In this document: positions 37,850-43,966 of the stretch, piece after piece
Layout: every line of letters begins with the position of its first letter
Numbering within the stretch: the stretch's first letter is position 1
Origin: a virus
Virus record (IMG/VR): IMGVR_UViG_3300023196_003765
Coordinates: 24,180-68,357 of that record
Reading direction: 5' to 3' (one strand)
DNA: 44,178 bases
Position numbers and translations under genes: made by a program
Notes under the pieces: generated by a model
The model's input: the letters and a program-made list of their open reading frames with translations, nothing else
What the model was told of the DNA's origin: nothing
Databases searched by the model: none

Positions 37850-38989
37850 ATGTCAGACGAAAACGATAACAACGAATTTGATTTTCTGCCTCCCGCAGAA
37901 CCACCTCCCGCGTTTGCGCAGGAAAAAGACAGTTACCACGAAGAAGTAGATGCAGAAGATTTCGGTATGGTTGAAGACTTCGGATTACAGATGGAATACT
38001 CTGATGAAGATTTACTCCCCGAGAATACAGCACCCTCATCTATCAATGTTGGTTTTGTCGGTGTCGGCGGTGGAGGCAATAAAATGGCGAATGCGTTTAT
38101 TGAATTAGGTTTCAACAAAACGCTACTCGTAAATTCAACAGGTAAAGACATTCCAAAGAATGTAGAAGAGGATCACGTTGTCCTCATCCCCGATTCAGAT
38201 GGGATTGGAAAAAACGTAGAATATGGAAAAGAGGTTTTAAGTCAAAATGGTGCGATTGTTGAAGATGCCCTGCGTATCAAACTCGGTAAAGTTGATTGGT
38301 TATTCGTCCTTGCTGGCGGTGGCGGTGGTACCGGTAGTAGTGTTACCGCTTTGCACCCTGTCTTTGAGCGTTACATGCGCTCTGTGCAATCGAGTGGCAA
38401 AGTCATTTACATAGTTTCGTGGCCAACAGCACAAGAAAATCTTAATCCTACAATTGCTCGCAATGCATTAACATTAGCAAACGATGTTGCTAAGCATCCG
38501 CATATCATTTTAGATAACGAACGCGCCACACGTTTATTGCGCGGCAGAATCGGCATGCTCGGCATGTACCCTGTCGCCAACACAACTTTTGCTAAGTCAC
38601 TTGCCCAAGTGTTAAAACTCTCCACTGAGGACTCACCGATCCAATCTTTCGATAGCAAGGATTTGGAAACATGTTTGGGCAATGACGGCCGCGCTTTTAT
38701 GGGCTCGACAATGATAAAGGACCCAAATACTGCAAAGCTTGGATCGGTGATCCTTCATAACTGCATGAACAGGTCAGCGTGCCCCCCACCGAAGGGTAAG
38801 GCCGCAGCAGGTTCATTGGTTTTGGTAGTCTCGGAAGAGATGGTGGCTGACCCCAAAGTCAGTAAGAATATTGAGTCGGCAATCGCCTATGTCGGCGGTC
38901 GATGCGAGACACTTTTCTCTGGCGTTTATGTCAGAAAGAATGTGCCCGGATTGATTGCGATACTAAGCATGAATGGATTAGCAACATGA
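37850..38989 (+). CDS. FtsZ/tubulin-family GTPase homologue
   Basis: A 379-residue member of the tubulin/FtsZ superfamily, which polymerises on GTP. The N-terminal nucleotide loop is GFVGVGGGGNKMANAF (residues 68-83), with the T3-like loop LLVNSTGKD (92-100) after it. The G-box is LAGGGGGTGSS (154-164), matching the tubulin signature GGGTG[ST]. The T7 synergy loop FDSKDLETCLGNDG (267-280) keeps both acids of FtsZ's NxDxxD (D268, D271), although the Asn is Ser. The C-terminus (LFSGVYVRKNVPGLIAILS) matches the last strands. An acidic 64-residue extension precedes the core. Known phage relatives are PhuZ and TubZ. GTPase activity looks possible; filament formation is inferred. Its stop overlaps the next ATG. 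Confidence 0.85.
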   Translation: MSDENDNNEFDFLPPAEPPPAFAQEKDSYHEEVDAEDFGMVEDFGLQMEYSDEDLLPENTAPSSINVGFVGVGGGGNKMANAFIELGFNKTLLVNSTGKDIPKNVEEDHVVLIPDSDGIGKNVEYGKEVLSQNGAIVEDALRIKLGKVDWLFVLAGGGGGTGSSVTALHPVFERYMRSVQSSGKVIYIVSWPTAQENLNPTIARNALTLANDVAKHPHIILDNERATRLLRGRIGMLGMYPVANTTFAKSLAQVLKLSTEDSPIQSFDSKDLETCLGNDGRAFMGSTMIKDPNTAKLGSVILHNCMNRSACPPPKGKAAAGSLVLVVSEEMVADPKVSKNIESAIAYVGGRCETLFSGVYVRKNVPGLIAILSMNGLAT

Positions 38990-38990
38990 A
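38960..38990 (+). repeat. Direct repeat copy 1 (end of tubulin gene)
   Basis: 31 bases at the 3' end of the FtsZ/tubulin-like gene that recur at 39267-39297 with 28 of 31 identical. This copy encodes the last residues ILSMNGLAT and includes the first bases of the next gene. Confidence 0.85.
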
Positions 38991-39261
38991 GCAGTTGTTT
39001 GAAAATTGGCGAAAGCATATAAACGAAGAGTATACGGTACCGCCGTCCCTTGATGATATTCTAGACCGCTTATCTGACCCTGCCCAAAGGCAACAAGTTA
39101 AAACTGACCTTGAACAATCGGGAGTATTTCAATTAGATCCGATAGAAGATAAAGAGAAAATAAAATCTATCATCAATCGCATGCGCGGTAACTCCACAGA
39201 CCAAGTATTGGATTTCATATTAGTTACAATAGCGGATGAAGTTTTAAAGGTAAGAGTATGA
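38986..39261 (+). CDS. FENWRKH-tagged protein (91 aa)
   Basis: A 91-residue protein starting MKQLFENWRKHINEEYTVPP, so a prohead-type site I12-N13-E14 ends the tag. ATG 38986 overlaps the tubulin stop (ATGA); an upstream in-frame start at 38902 would lie inside the tubulin gene and is rejected. The 43 bases from the ATG match the start of the gene at 39597 at 37 positions, including 20 identical bases (38998-39017). The rest is helical (ILDRLSDPAQRQQVKTDLEQ, then IINRMRGNSTDQVLDFILVT) with no recognised family. It lies between two copies of the tubulin gene's 3' end. Confidence 0.55.
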   Translation: MKQLFENWRKHINEEYTVPPSLDDILDRLSDPAQRQQVKTDLEQSGVFQLDPIEDKEKIKSIINRMRGNSTDQVLDFILVTIADEVLKVRV

Positions 39262-39296
39262 TGAGAATACTAAGTATGAATGAATTAGCAACATAA
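39261..39296 (+). pseudogene. Remnant of the tubulin gene 3' end
   Basis: Reads M-R-ILSMNELAT-stop, differing by one residue (G to E) from the final residues of the FtsZ/tubulin-like protein and in the same frame relation to its stop. It is a leftover of a duplicated tubulin-gene end, separated from the intact gene by the 91-residue tagged gene. It overlaps that gene's stop by one base and is unlikely to be made as a useful peptide. Confidence 0.7.
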
Positions 39297-39297
39297 A
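39267..39297 (+). repeat. Direct repeat copy 2
   Basis: Matches 38960-38990 at 28 of 31 bases (differences at C/T, G/A and G/A). The two copies bracket the 91-residue tagged gene. Confidence 0.85.
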
Positions 39298-39309
39298 AGG
39301 AATAATATA

Positions 39310-39600
39310 ATGGCTATAAGAAAAAATAAAAAGAGAATTGACCCTCGTTACTTTTTGAACGAGACGACATATAGAGATGAGATTGAAGAGGGTCCTAACC
39401 CGATGGGTACTCAGGAACCAGATCCCAGATCAATAAACACACGTCAAAAGATGGATGTTTCTGAATCTGAACTTGCTGACCAGTGGAATAAGTTGATGCA
39501 GACAGTGATCAAGCAAGTTCCGGAGCTTCGGGATAAAATGCTTAGAGTCATCGCGAGCGATGCATCCCACATGGCCAATCAATACAATAAACAGTCATGA
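39310..39600 (+). CDS. Small virion-associated hypothetical (96 aa) with LNE site
   Basis: A 96-residue protein opening MAIRKNKKRIDPRYFLNETT. The basic RIDPRYF segment followed by L16-N17-E18 looks like a third form of processing tag. The C-terminal half is helical (SELADQWNKLMQTVIKQVPE, LRDKMLRVIASD). SD AAAAGGAA precedes ATG 39310, and the stop overlaps the next ATG (ATGA). Small proteins with a KRIDPRYF opening occur in marine myoviruses as far as I recall, but I know of no function. Confidence 0.45.
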   Translation: MAIRKNKKRIDPRYFLNETTYRDEIEEGPNPMGTQEPDPRSINTRQKMDVSESELADQWNKLMQTVIKQVPELRDKMLRVIASDASHMANQYNKQS

Positions 39601-39923
39601 AGAAACTATTTGAAAATTGGCGAAAGCACCTAAACGAAGCAGCATACGAACCCGGTCGTGCTGTTGGTGATATGCCTCAGTACAATGATGAGTATGACCA
39701 AGAAGGTGCGTATGATCCCGGCGAAGAGCATATGAGTCTTGAAGGGGTTAATGAAGATGAAGTGCAAGATTTGGCTGATAAATTTAATGTCGAAGCCTCC
39801 GTCGAGATTGCTAGCGATGGAGAGCCGGCTATTTTAGTAAGACACCAAGGTGGCGATATCTCAATGTATAATGATACAGAAGAAATGTATCAAGACCTTG
39901 CAAAACGGTTAGAAATGAAGTGA
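39597..39923 (+). CDS. FENWRKH-tagged protein (108 aa)
   Basis: A 108-residue acidic protein starting MKKLFENWRKHLNEAAYEPG. L12-N13-E14 followed by A15-A16 is a very good fit to a T4-type prohead protease site ([LI]-x-E then a small residue). The body is acidic (YNDEYDQEGAYDPGEEHMSL) and ends in an alpha/beta segment (DKFNVEASVEIASDGEPAIL). It shares only the tag with the protein at 38986. Start and stop both overlap the flanking genes, so it is coupled in the run. Confidence 0.55.
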   Translation: MKKLFENWRKHLNEAAYEPGRAVGDMPQYNDEYDQEGAYDPGEEHMSLEGVNEDEVQDLADKFNVEASVEIASDGEPAILVRHQGGDISMYNDTEEMYQDLAKRLEMK

Positions 39924-40177
39924 ATCTTGATATTTGGAAAATATTTACCACCGTACTAGCTGTTGTGGTTATGCCACTAGCAGGTTGGGTCTGGACTATG
40001 AATGTAGAAGTAGCACAACTTCGTAATGATTTAGGAGACCTCGAAGAGCAAGTTAAACAACTTGAAGCGGATGTTGAAAAAACCGAGGAAGCTTCCAGAA
40101 CATTAATTAAAGTCGAAAGTGATTTAGGTCACCTTAGAGAAATTTTAAGTAGAATTGAGGATTTAGTTACAAAATGA
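39920..40177 (+). CDS. Membrane-anchored coiled-coil protein, spanin-like (85 aa)
   Basis: An 85-residue protein with one N-terminal membrane segment (residues 6-27, KIFTTVLAVVVMPLAGWVWT) and a long coiled coil after it (AQLRNDLGDLEEQVKQLEAD). This is the layout of inner-membrane spanins (Rz) and of XhlA-type membrane proteins. It uses GTG 39920, whose GTGA overlaps the previous stop. The next gene encodes a secreted protein and overlaps it by ATGA, the arrangement typical of spanin pairs. A lysis role is inferred from topology only. Confidence 0.45.
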   Translation: MNLDIWKIFTTVLAVVVMPLAGWVWTMNVEVAQLRNDLGDLEEQVKQLEADVEKTEEASRTLIKVESDLGHLREILSRIEDLVTK

Positions 40178-40407
40178 AAATTATAATATCATTATTTTTT
40201 ATAGGCGCCCTTGTAACGGGCGCTTCGGCATTTGTGCCTGTTAAAACTACATCGGATTTTGAGCGAGATGCCAAAGCACTAGAATTATATTTGCAAGATA
40301 AAAAAGATCACAAAGAATTTTGTCCACAAATTAAGTGGAACCAGCCTCCGCTATCTACTTATAAAGAGACATTAAAATCATATTTACCAAAGGATTGTAA
40401 AAAATGA
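40174..40407 (+). CDS. Small secreted protein (77 aa)
   Basis: A 77-residue protein with a clear signal peptide (MKIIISLFFIGALVTGASAF) and a likely signal peptidase I site after ASA at residue 19. The mature part is short and charged (KTTSDFERDAKALELYLQDK) with two cysteines (about residues 50 and 75) that could form a disulfide in the periplasm. There is no lipobox cysteine, so it is not a standard outer-membrane spanin lipoprotein. Overlap with the membrane coiled-coil gene suggests they act together. Confidence 0.5.
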   Translation: MKIIISLFFIGALVTGASAFVPVKTTSDFERDAKALELYLQDKKDHKEFCPQIKWNQPPLSTYKETLKSYLPKDCKK

Positions 40408-40616
40408 AAATTAAAAAATTAGAGCTTGAAAAAATTATCAAAGAAGAGCTAGATGCAGCAATATCAGTCCAAGAAGGTCTTGAAAATATTACTCCTGAAA
40501 ACATTCAGATAGCAGTAGAGGCTTTTAAACAAGTCGCAATGAATCTGGCACCAGCAGTAGTATTACCTGCACTAATGATGGCGTACAAAGAACTTAAAAT
40601 GAGTAAAAAGGATTAA
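40404..40616 (+). CDS. Tagged protein with hydrophobic helix (70 aa)
   Basis: A 70-residue protein: tag MKIKKLELEKIIKEELDAAI, then a V22-Q23-E24-G25 candidate cleavage site at the same distance as in its relatives. The mature part would be about 46 residues and contains a hydrophobic segment (VAMNLAPAVVLPALMMAYKE). Stop and start overlaps tie it to the preceding gene. It could be an internal head peptide or a membrane peptide; the tag is the main evidence for the former. Confidence 0.5.
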   Translation: MKIKKLELEKIIKEELDAAISVQEGLENITPENIQIAVEAFKQVAMNLAPAVVLPALMMAYKELKMSKKD

Positions 40617-40637
40617 ATAAATGATGGAGTCTAAAAA

Positions 40638-40880
40638 GTGACAAAAGAAGAAATTCAAGAAATTGCTACTCAACACATTACTTCATGTTTGAATATTCTA
40701 GCAGCCGCTGGCTTAGGAGCAAACCTTAATCAAGACGCGCCGTTTTTAGTAAGTCTCAGGCAACAGATGACCAGTGCATTAAACGAGATTGTAGAGGAAG
40801 AATATTTACTAAACTTAGAAGTTGCTGATATCGTAAGAGAATTTGATAAAAAAATAAGTGAACAAGTGGAGGGCTTTTAA
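40638..40880 (+). CDS. Small helical hypothetical protein (80 aa)
   Basis: An 80-residue, mostly helical protein (MTKEEIQEIATQHITSCLNI, then LVSLRQQMTSALNEIVEEEY). It starts with GTG 40638; the SD GGAG at 40626-40629 is well spaced for it and decides the start. No family is recognised and there is no N-terminal tag. It ends directly before the ATG of the tagged 230-residue protein. Confidence 0.45.
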   Translation: MTKEEIQEIATQHITSCLNILAAAGLGANLNQDAPFLVSLRQQMTSALNEIVEEEYLLNLEVADIVREFDKKISEQVEGF

Positions 40881-41573
40881 ATGAAACTTACAAAATCACA
40901 ATTAAGACAAATTTTATCAGAAGAAATTGAATCTGTCTTAGATGAAGGCGCTGAGTTAAAAATCCCAGTCGAAAGATATGATGCCTTCAAAAGAAAGATC
41001 GAACAATGGGGCATGTTGTTTAATAAATTTACCAGATATACAACAGACTTGAATAATCAGTCGTTTGATCGGAAAACTGACGGAAAAAGAATAGTCAGGC
41101 AGGCTCACAAGCTTGAACGAGAGCTTAGAAAGATTATGGATGAATTCGATTTGGACTATAAAGATTACAGCGATGAGCAATATAAAATGCGCCAACAACT
41201 TGATCGGTTTGATGGAGACCACGAATTCTTTCTAGAAGGACACGGCGGTGAAGGCTCAATGGCTCGTAGCCAACTTGGTAGGACCGCAGAGGTTGCAGTT
41301 ATGCTCCAAAATATGATTGATGATGATAGCGATTTAGAAGAATGGGTAGAATCAAAAATTACAAAATCACAAGATTACCTTAGTTCTGTTTTAAATTACA
41401 TGCGCGGCGAACAATTATCAGAAAGAGAGTTAAACAAAAGTGAAAAAGAAGAAAAAGAAGATATTGTAAAAGGCATGAAAAAATCTAAAAAAGATTTTAA
41501 ACGTAGGTATGGCGATGATGCAGAGTCTGTTATGTATGCCACAGCTACAAAATTAGCAAAAGAAAAAAAATAA
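40881..41573 (+). CDS. Tagged protein (230 aa), head-internal candidate
   Basis: A 230-residue protein beginning MKLTKSQLRQILSEEIESVL, then D-E-G-A: site L20-D21-E22 followed by G23, in register with the protein at 37450. The rest is helical and highly charged (RIVRQAHKLERELRKIMDEF, then KYKMRQQLDRF-like text) and ends Lys/Glu-rich (SEKEEKEDIVKGMKKSKKDF), which is typical of DNA-associated or scaffold proteins. It ends 7 bases before the holin-like gene. Packaging in the head is inferred. Confidence 0.55.
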   Translation: MKLTKSQLRQILSEEIESVLDEGAELKIPVERYDAFKRKIEQWGMLFNKFTRYTTDLNNQSFDRKTDGKRIVRQAHKLERELRKIMDEFDLDYKDYSDEQYKMRQQLDRFDGDHEFFLEGHGGEGSMARSQLGRTAEVAVMLQNMIDDDSDLEEWVESKITKSQDYLSSVLNYMRGEQLSERELNKSEKEEKEDIVKGMKKSKKDFKRRYGDDAESVMYATATKLAKEKK

Positions 41574-41580
41574 GGAAAAT

Positions 41581-41781
41581 ATGATGGCAAAAGCACAAGC
41601 ATTTATGGACACGTGGTTATCAAAATTAACATCTCGAAAATTAATGGTATGGTTGACAGCTACTGGCTTAGCATTAGCGGATAGATTAACTAGCGAAGAT
41701 TGGGTTATAATCTCAGCGATCTACATCGGAGGCCAAACTGTTATTGACGGTATCGCAAAATTAAGAGGCCTCGATGGTTAA
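41581..41781 (+). CDS. Holin-like small membrane protein (66 aa)
   Basis: A 66-residue protein with two hydrophobic segments (about 23-36, LMVWLTATGLALAD, and 42-58, WVIISAIYIGGQTVIDG) separated by a charged turn. The opening KLTSRKLMVW and closing GGQTVIDGIAKLRG resemble small phage holins that begin with a TSRK motif. Holins open the inner membrane for lysis. SD AAGG lies 5 bases before ATG 41581 and 8 before ATG 41584, so either start is possible. Its end overlaps the spanin-like gene. No endolysin gene is in the window. Confidence 0.55.
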   Translation: MMAKAQAFMDTWLSKLTSRKLMVWLTATGLALADRLTSEDWVIISAIYIGGQTVIDGIAKLRGLDG

Positions 41782-42157
41782 AAAACAAATATTAGAATTT
41801 GTTATTAAAAATTGGAAAGCGATCTTGATTGTATCGCTTTTAGTTATTCTCGCGATGAAAAACAGTCGCGACTATAATTTAATGCAAAAGGCATATGAAA
41901 CACAAAACGAATCTTATCAAGCACAAATAGAAGGTTTGAAAGAAATTCACAAACAAGAGATTCGAGAGAAACAAAAGTTAATGGAAAACCACATGGAGTC
42001 CATAGCAGTAATTGAGCAAGAATATGAAGACGCCTTAGAAATGATCAAAGAATTAAGAGAAGACAAAAAAGGCAAGTATAGAAATAAATTTAATAGTGAT
42101 CGAGAGCAACTAATTAAAGATATAGAAAAAAAGTTTGGCATTCAATATGTTCCTTAA
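41774..42157 (+). CDS. Inner-membrane spanin-like protein (127 aa)
   Basis: A 127-residue protein with one N-terminal membrane segment (about residues 15-27, AILIVSLLVILAM), then a long coiled coil (YQAQIEGLKEIHKQEIREKQ to EDALEMIKELREDKKG). This is the classic layout of Rz-type i-spanins, which span the periplasm to fuse the two membranes at lysis. It overlaps the holin-like gene upstream, and its 3' end overlaps a secreted partner gene, as Rz/Rz1 pairs do. No sequence-level family match is claimed. Confidence 0.55.
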   Translation: MVKKQILEFVIKNWKAILIVSLLVILAMKNSRDYNLMQKAYETQNESYQAQIEGLKEIHKQEIREKQKLMENHMESIAVIEQEYEDALEMIKELREDKKGKYRNKFNSDREQLIKDIEKKFGIQYVP

Positions 42158-42563
42158 ACTTTTATTAATGCTGACTATGACTGCCAGCGCTACTGAACCC
42201 GCTAAATTCACCGTGCTTGAATATAAAGCGCCAGCCCCGTTTGCTGGAATACTGTTTGATGAACATGCCATGGCTAAAATATTGGCAGATTACGACATAT
42301 ACAAATACTCATGTGATATAAAGACCGATTACCAATTAAAGATTCAACAAGAAGAATATCAATTTAAAATTGATGATTTAAAAATTGAACATAATGCATT
42401 AACAAAAGAGTATGATTTGTTTATAATACAAAAAGACAAAGAGATTGACATGCTTGCCAATTCACTAAAAAAAACTTCACCCCGTTACAAATGGTTGTAT
42501 TTTGCTGGTGGGATCCTCATTGGTACTGCGAGTTCGTATGGCGTATATAGGGCCCTTGAATGA
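42147..42563 (+). CDS. Secreted/membrane spanin-partner candidate (138 aa)
   Basis: A 138-residue protein with a signal peptide (MFLKLLLMLTMTASATEPAK, probable cleavage after ASA), a charged middle with coiled-coil character, and a C-terminal membrane segment (WLYFAGGILIGTASSYGVYR). It overlaps the i-spanin-like gene by 11 bases. The ATG at 42147 is preferred to an upstream TTG (42135) because it places the hydrophobic signal at the N-terminus. There is no lipobox Cys. N- and C-terminal hydrophobic ends resemble unimolecular spanins, but the pairing with 41774 is equally possible. Confidence 0.45.
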   Translation: MFLKLLLMLTMTASATEPAKFTVLEYKAPAPFAGILFDEHAMAKILADYDIYKYSCDIKTDYQLKIQQEEYQFKIDDLKIEHNALTKEYDLFIIQKDKEIDMLANSLKKTSPRYKWLYFAGGILIGTASSYGVYRALE

Positions 42564-42952
42564 AAGATAAAGATTTAAATTATATTGCTGCTGTCGAAAA
42601 AGCAATAAGTGAAAAATACGGTGAAGAAACAGTGATTAATCCTAAATCAAATTGGGATGAGGAAAAAGAGAAAAATTATCTTAACCAAATGAAAGACTTT
42701 TATGGCAAAATTAAGAAAAATGAACAGCACCAAGAGAAAGTTGATATAAATGGTATAAAGGTATCAAAAAAACTACTTAATAAAGAGCCTCGAAAAAATT
42801 GTCCTGTCTGCGGGAAATTCCCAAAGCAATCGATGGATGATGTCTGTCTTTTAAAATTTGAATGTTGTCATAGTTGCTACGTTCAATATGTGGAAGATAG
42901 AGAGGAAAGATGGTTAAAAGGATGGAGACCAAAAAATGGCAACAGTATATGA
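42560..42952 (+). CDS. Zinc-finger protein (130 aa), CPVCG...CHSC type
   Basis: A 130-residue protein whose C-terminal half contains CPVCGKFPKQSMDDVCLLKF, then ECCHSCYVQYVEDREERWLK and GWRP. The two Cys-x2-Cys pairs could bind zinc. This layout with the closing W-x-x-GWRP is one I associate with small proteins next to terminase genes in marine phages, but I know no function. The N-terminal half is a charged helix. It overlaps the genes on both sides, so it belongs to the terminase-linked run. Confidence 0.55.
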   Translation: MKDKDLNYIAAVEKAISEKYGEETVINPKSNWDEEKEKNYLNQMKDFYGKIKKNEQHQEKVDINGIKVSKKLLNKEPRKNCPVCGKFPKQSMDDVCLLKFECCHSCYVQYVEDREERWLKGWRPKNGNSI

Positions 42953-43493
42953 AATAATTCAAGGATTATCACAAGCGTCGGCAAATGCATATGATGGCGC
43001 TCTCGATGAGAATGGGGAGCCTTTATTGGCCGGCCTCAAAAGAGAAGATGGGGATCCTATCTTAGACAAGAGAGTAATGGATGGATTTGGAATCAAATTT
43101 TATGGTGACATGATGTGTCTTTCTTATATGTCAGAGGTGCAATTAAAACAAGTTCACGAAAACGGCTTTGAGTCTGATGTAGAATCTCAAATTGAACAGG
43201 TTGTTTCGTTTCTCAAAAAAGAATATCGTAAAATCCAAGGCTCATCTGTAAGTTTAACAAAACAAGGTGATGTGGATATATATGTTGAAAACTCTTCGCG
43301 AGTTCGTTCTTGGTTCACAGCTAAATGTCATTATCGAGTTGGTGGTTTGGATGAAGAAATGAATAACAAGACTGCATCTAAGGCGCCTGACGATTATTGG
43401 AAATCGTTTATGGATCAAGGTGGCTGGGATGGCTCCGGCGGCAAGCGTCCAGATAACGACACCCGCCCTAAAAATAGCGGAGAAAAGAAATGA
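42936..43493 (+). CDS. Conserved marine-phage hypothetical protein (185 aa)
   Basis: A 185-residue protein beginning MATVYEIIQGLSQASANAYD, followed by a globular region (FGIKFYGDMMCLSYMSEVQL) with beta strands (VSLTKQGDVDIYVENSSRVR) and a disordered Gly/Asp-rich tail. I recall proteins with this opening near the large terminase of marine myoviruses, so it may be packaging- or head-related, but no function is known to me. It overlaps the zinc-finger gene by 17 bases and the next gene by four. Confidence 0.5.
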   Translation: MATVYEIIQGLSQASANAYDGALDENGEPLLAGLKREDGDPILDKRVMDGFGIKFYGDMMCLSYMSEVQLKQVHENGFESDVESQIEQVVSFLKKEYRKIQGSSVSLTKQGDVDIYVENSSRVRSWFTAKCHYRVGGLDEEMNNKTASKAPDDYWKSFMDQGGWDGSGGKRPDNDTRPKNSGEKK

Positions 43494-43966
43494 AAATATC
43501 GAAATCAGATTTATATAAAATTGTTTTAGAAGAGTATATTAAAGAAGAAAACTTAGATGAAGCAATGAGCCGTGAAAAAGTAGACGCGCTGCTTAGGCAG
43601 ATACGCGGCGATGATCCGGCCCCTTCTGATGACGAAACTAAATTTATTAGAACTTATGGAAAACCTGCATCTGACTCTCCAACAAATCCGATGGATAAAC
43701 CTTTAAAACCAGACACCGCTTCGCAACCGATTGGTAGCAGAGTCACACAAGCATTATCTGTCGAAAACAAAGTTATGAGCTTAATAAAAGACATGAGCAA
43801 AGCAGAAGTGGCAAATTTATTTAACACAGTATATGAAAAAATAAAAGAAAAGCCCGGTACAATGCCTGATTATGGTGGATTAGCAGAAGATAAATCTAAT
43901 AACTCAGCCGTGGCTTGGGAAGAATTGAAAGATATTATTCGTGAAGCCTTGGCAGAGAGTGTATGA
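43490..43966 (+). CDS. Tagged protein (158 aa) beside the terminase
   Basis: A 158-residue protein with tag MKISKSDLYKIVLEEYIKEE and the site L22-D23-E24-A25. Its middle is Pro/Asp/Ser-rich (ASDSPTNPMDKPLKPDTASQ), and the C-terminal 60 residues are helical (MSLIKDMSKAEVANLFNTVY). The start overlaps the previous stop and its own stop overlaps the terminase ATG. Position beside the packaging gene fits a head role. A small terminase subunit is an alternative, though the proteins of that group that I know lack this tag. Confidence 0.5.
   Translation: MKISKSDLYKIVLEEYIKEENLDEAMSREKVDALLRQIRGDDPAPSDDETKFIRTYGKPASDSPTNPMDKPLKPDTASQPIGSRVTQALSVENKVMSLIKDMSKAEVANLFNTVYEKIKEKPGTMPDYGGLAEDKSNNSAVAWEELKDIIREALAESV

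Noticed and set aside
38902-38985. An upstream in-frame start for the FENWRKH-tagged gene.
   Set aside because: It would lie inside the tubulin-like gene in another frame, and the tag comparison with the gene at 39597 fixes the start at 38986.
40621-40641. A six-codon ORF (MMESKK) overlapping the GTG start at 40638.
   Set aside because: Too short to judge. The GGAG inside it is better explained as the SD of the GTG-started gene.
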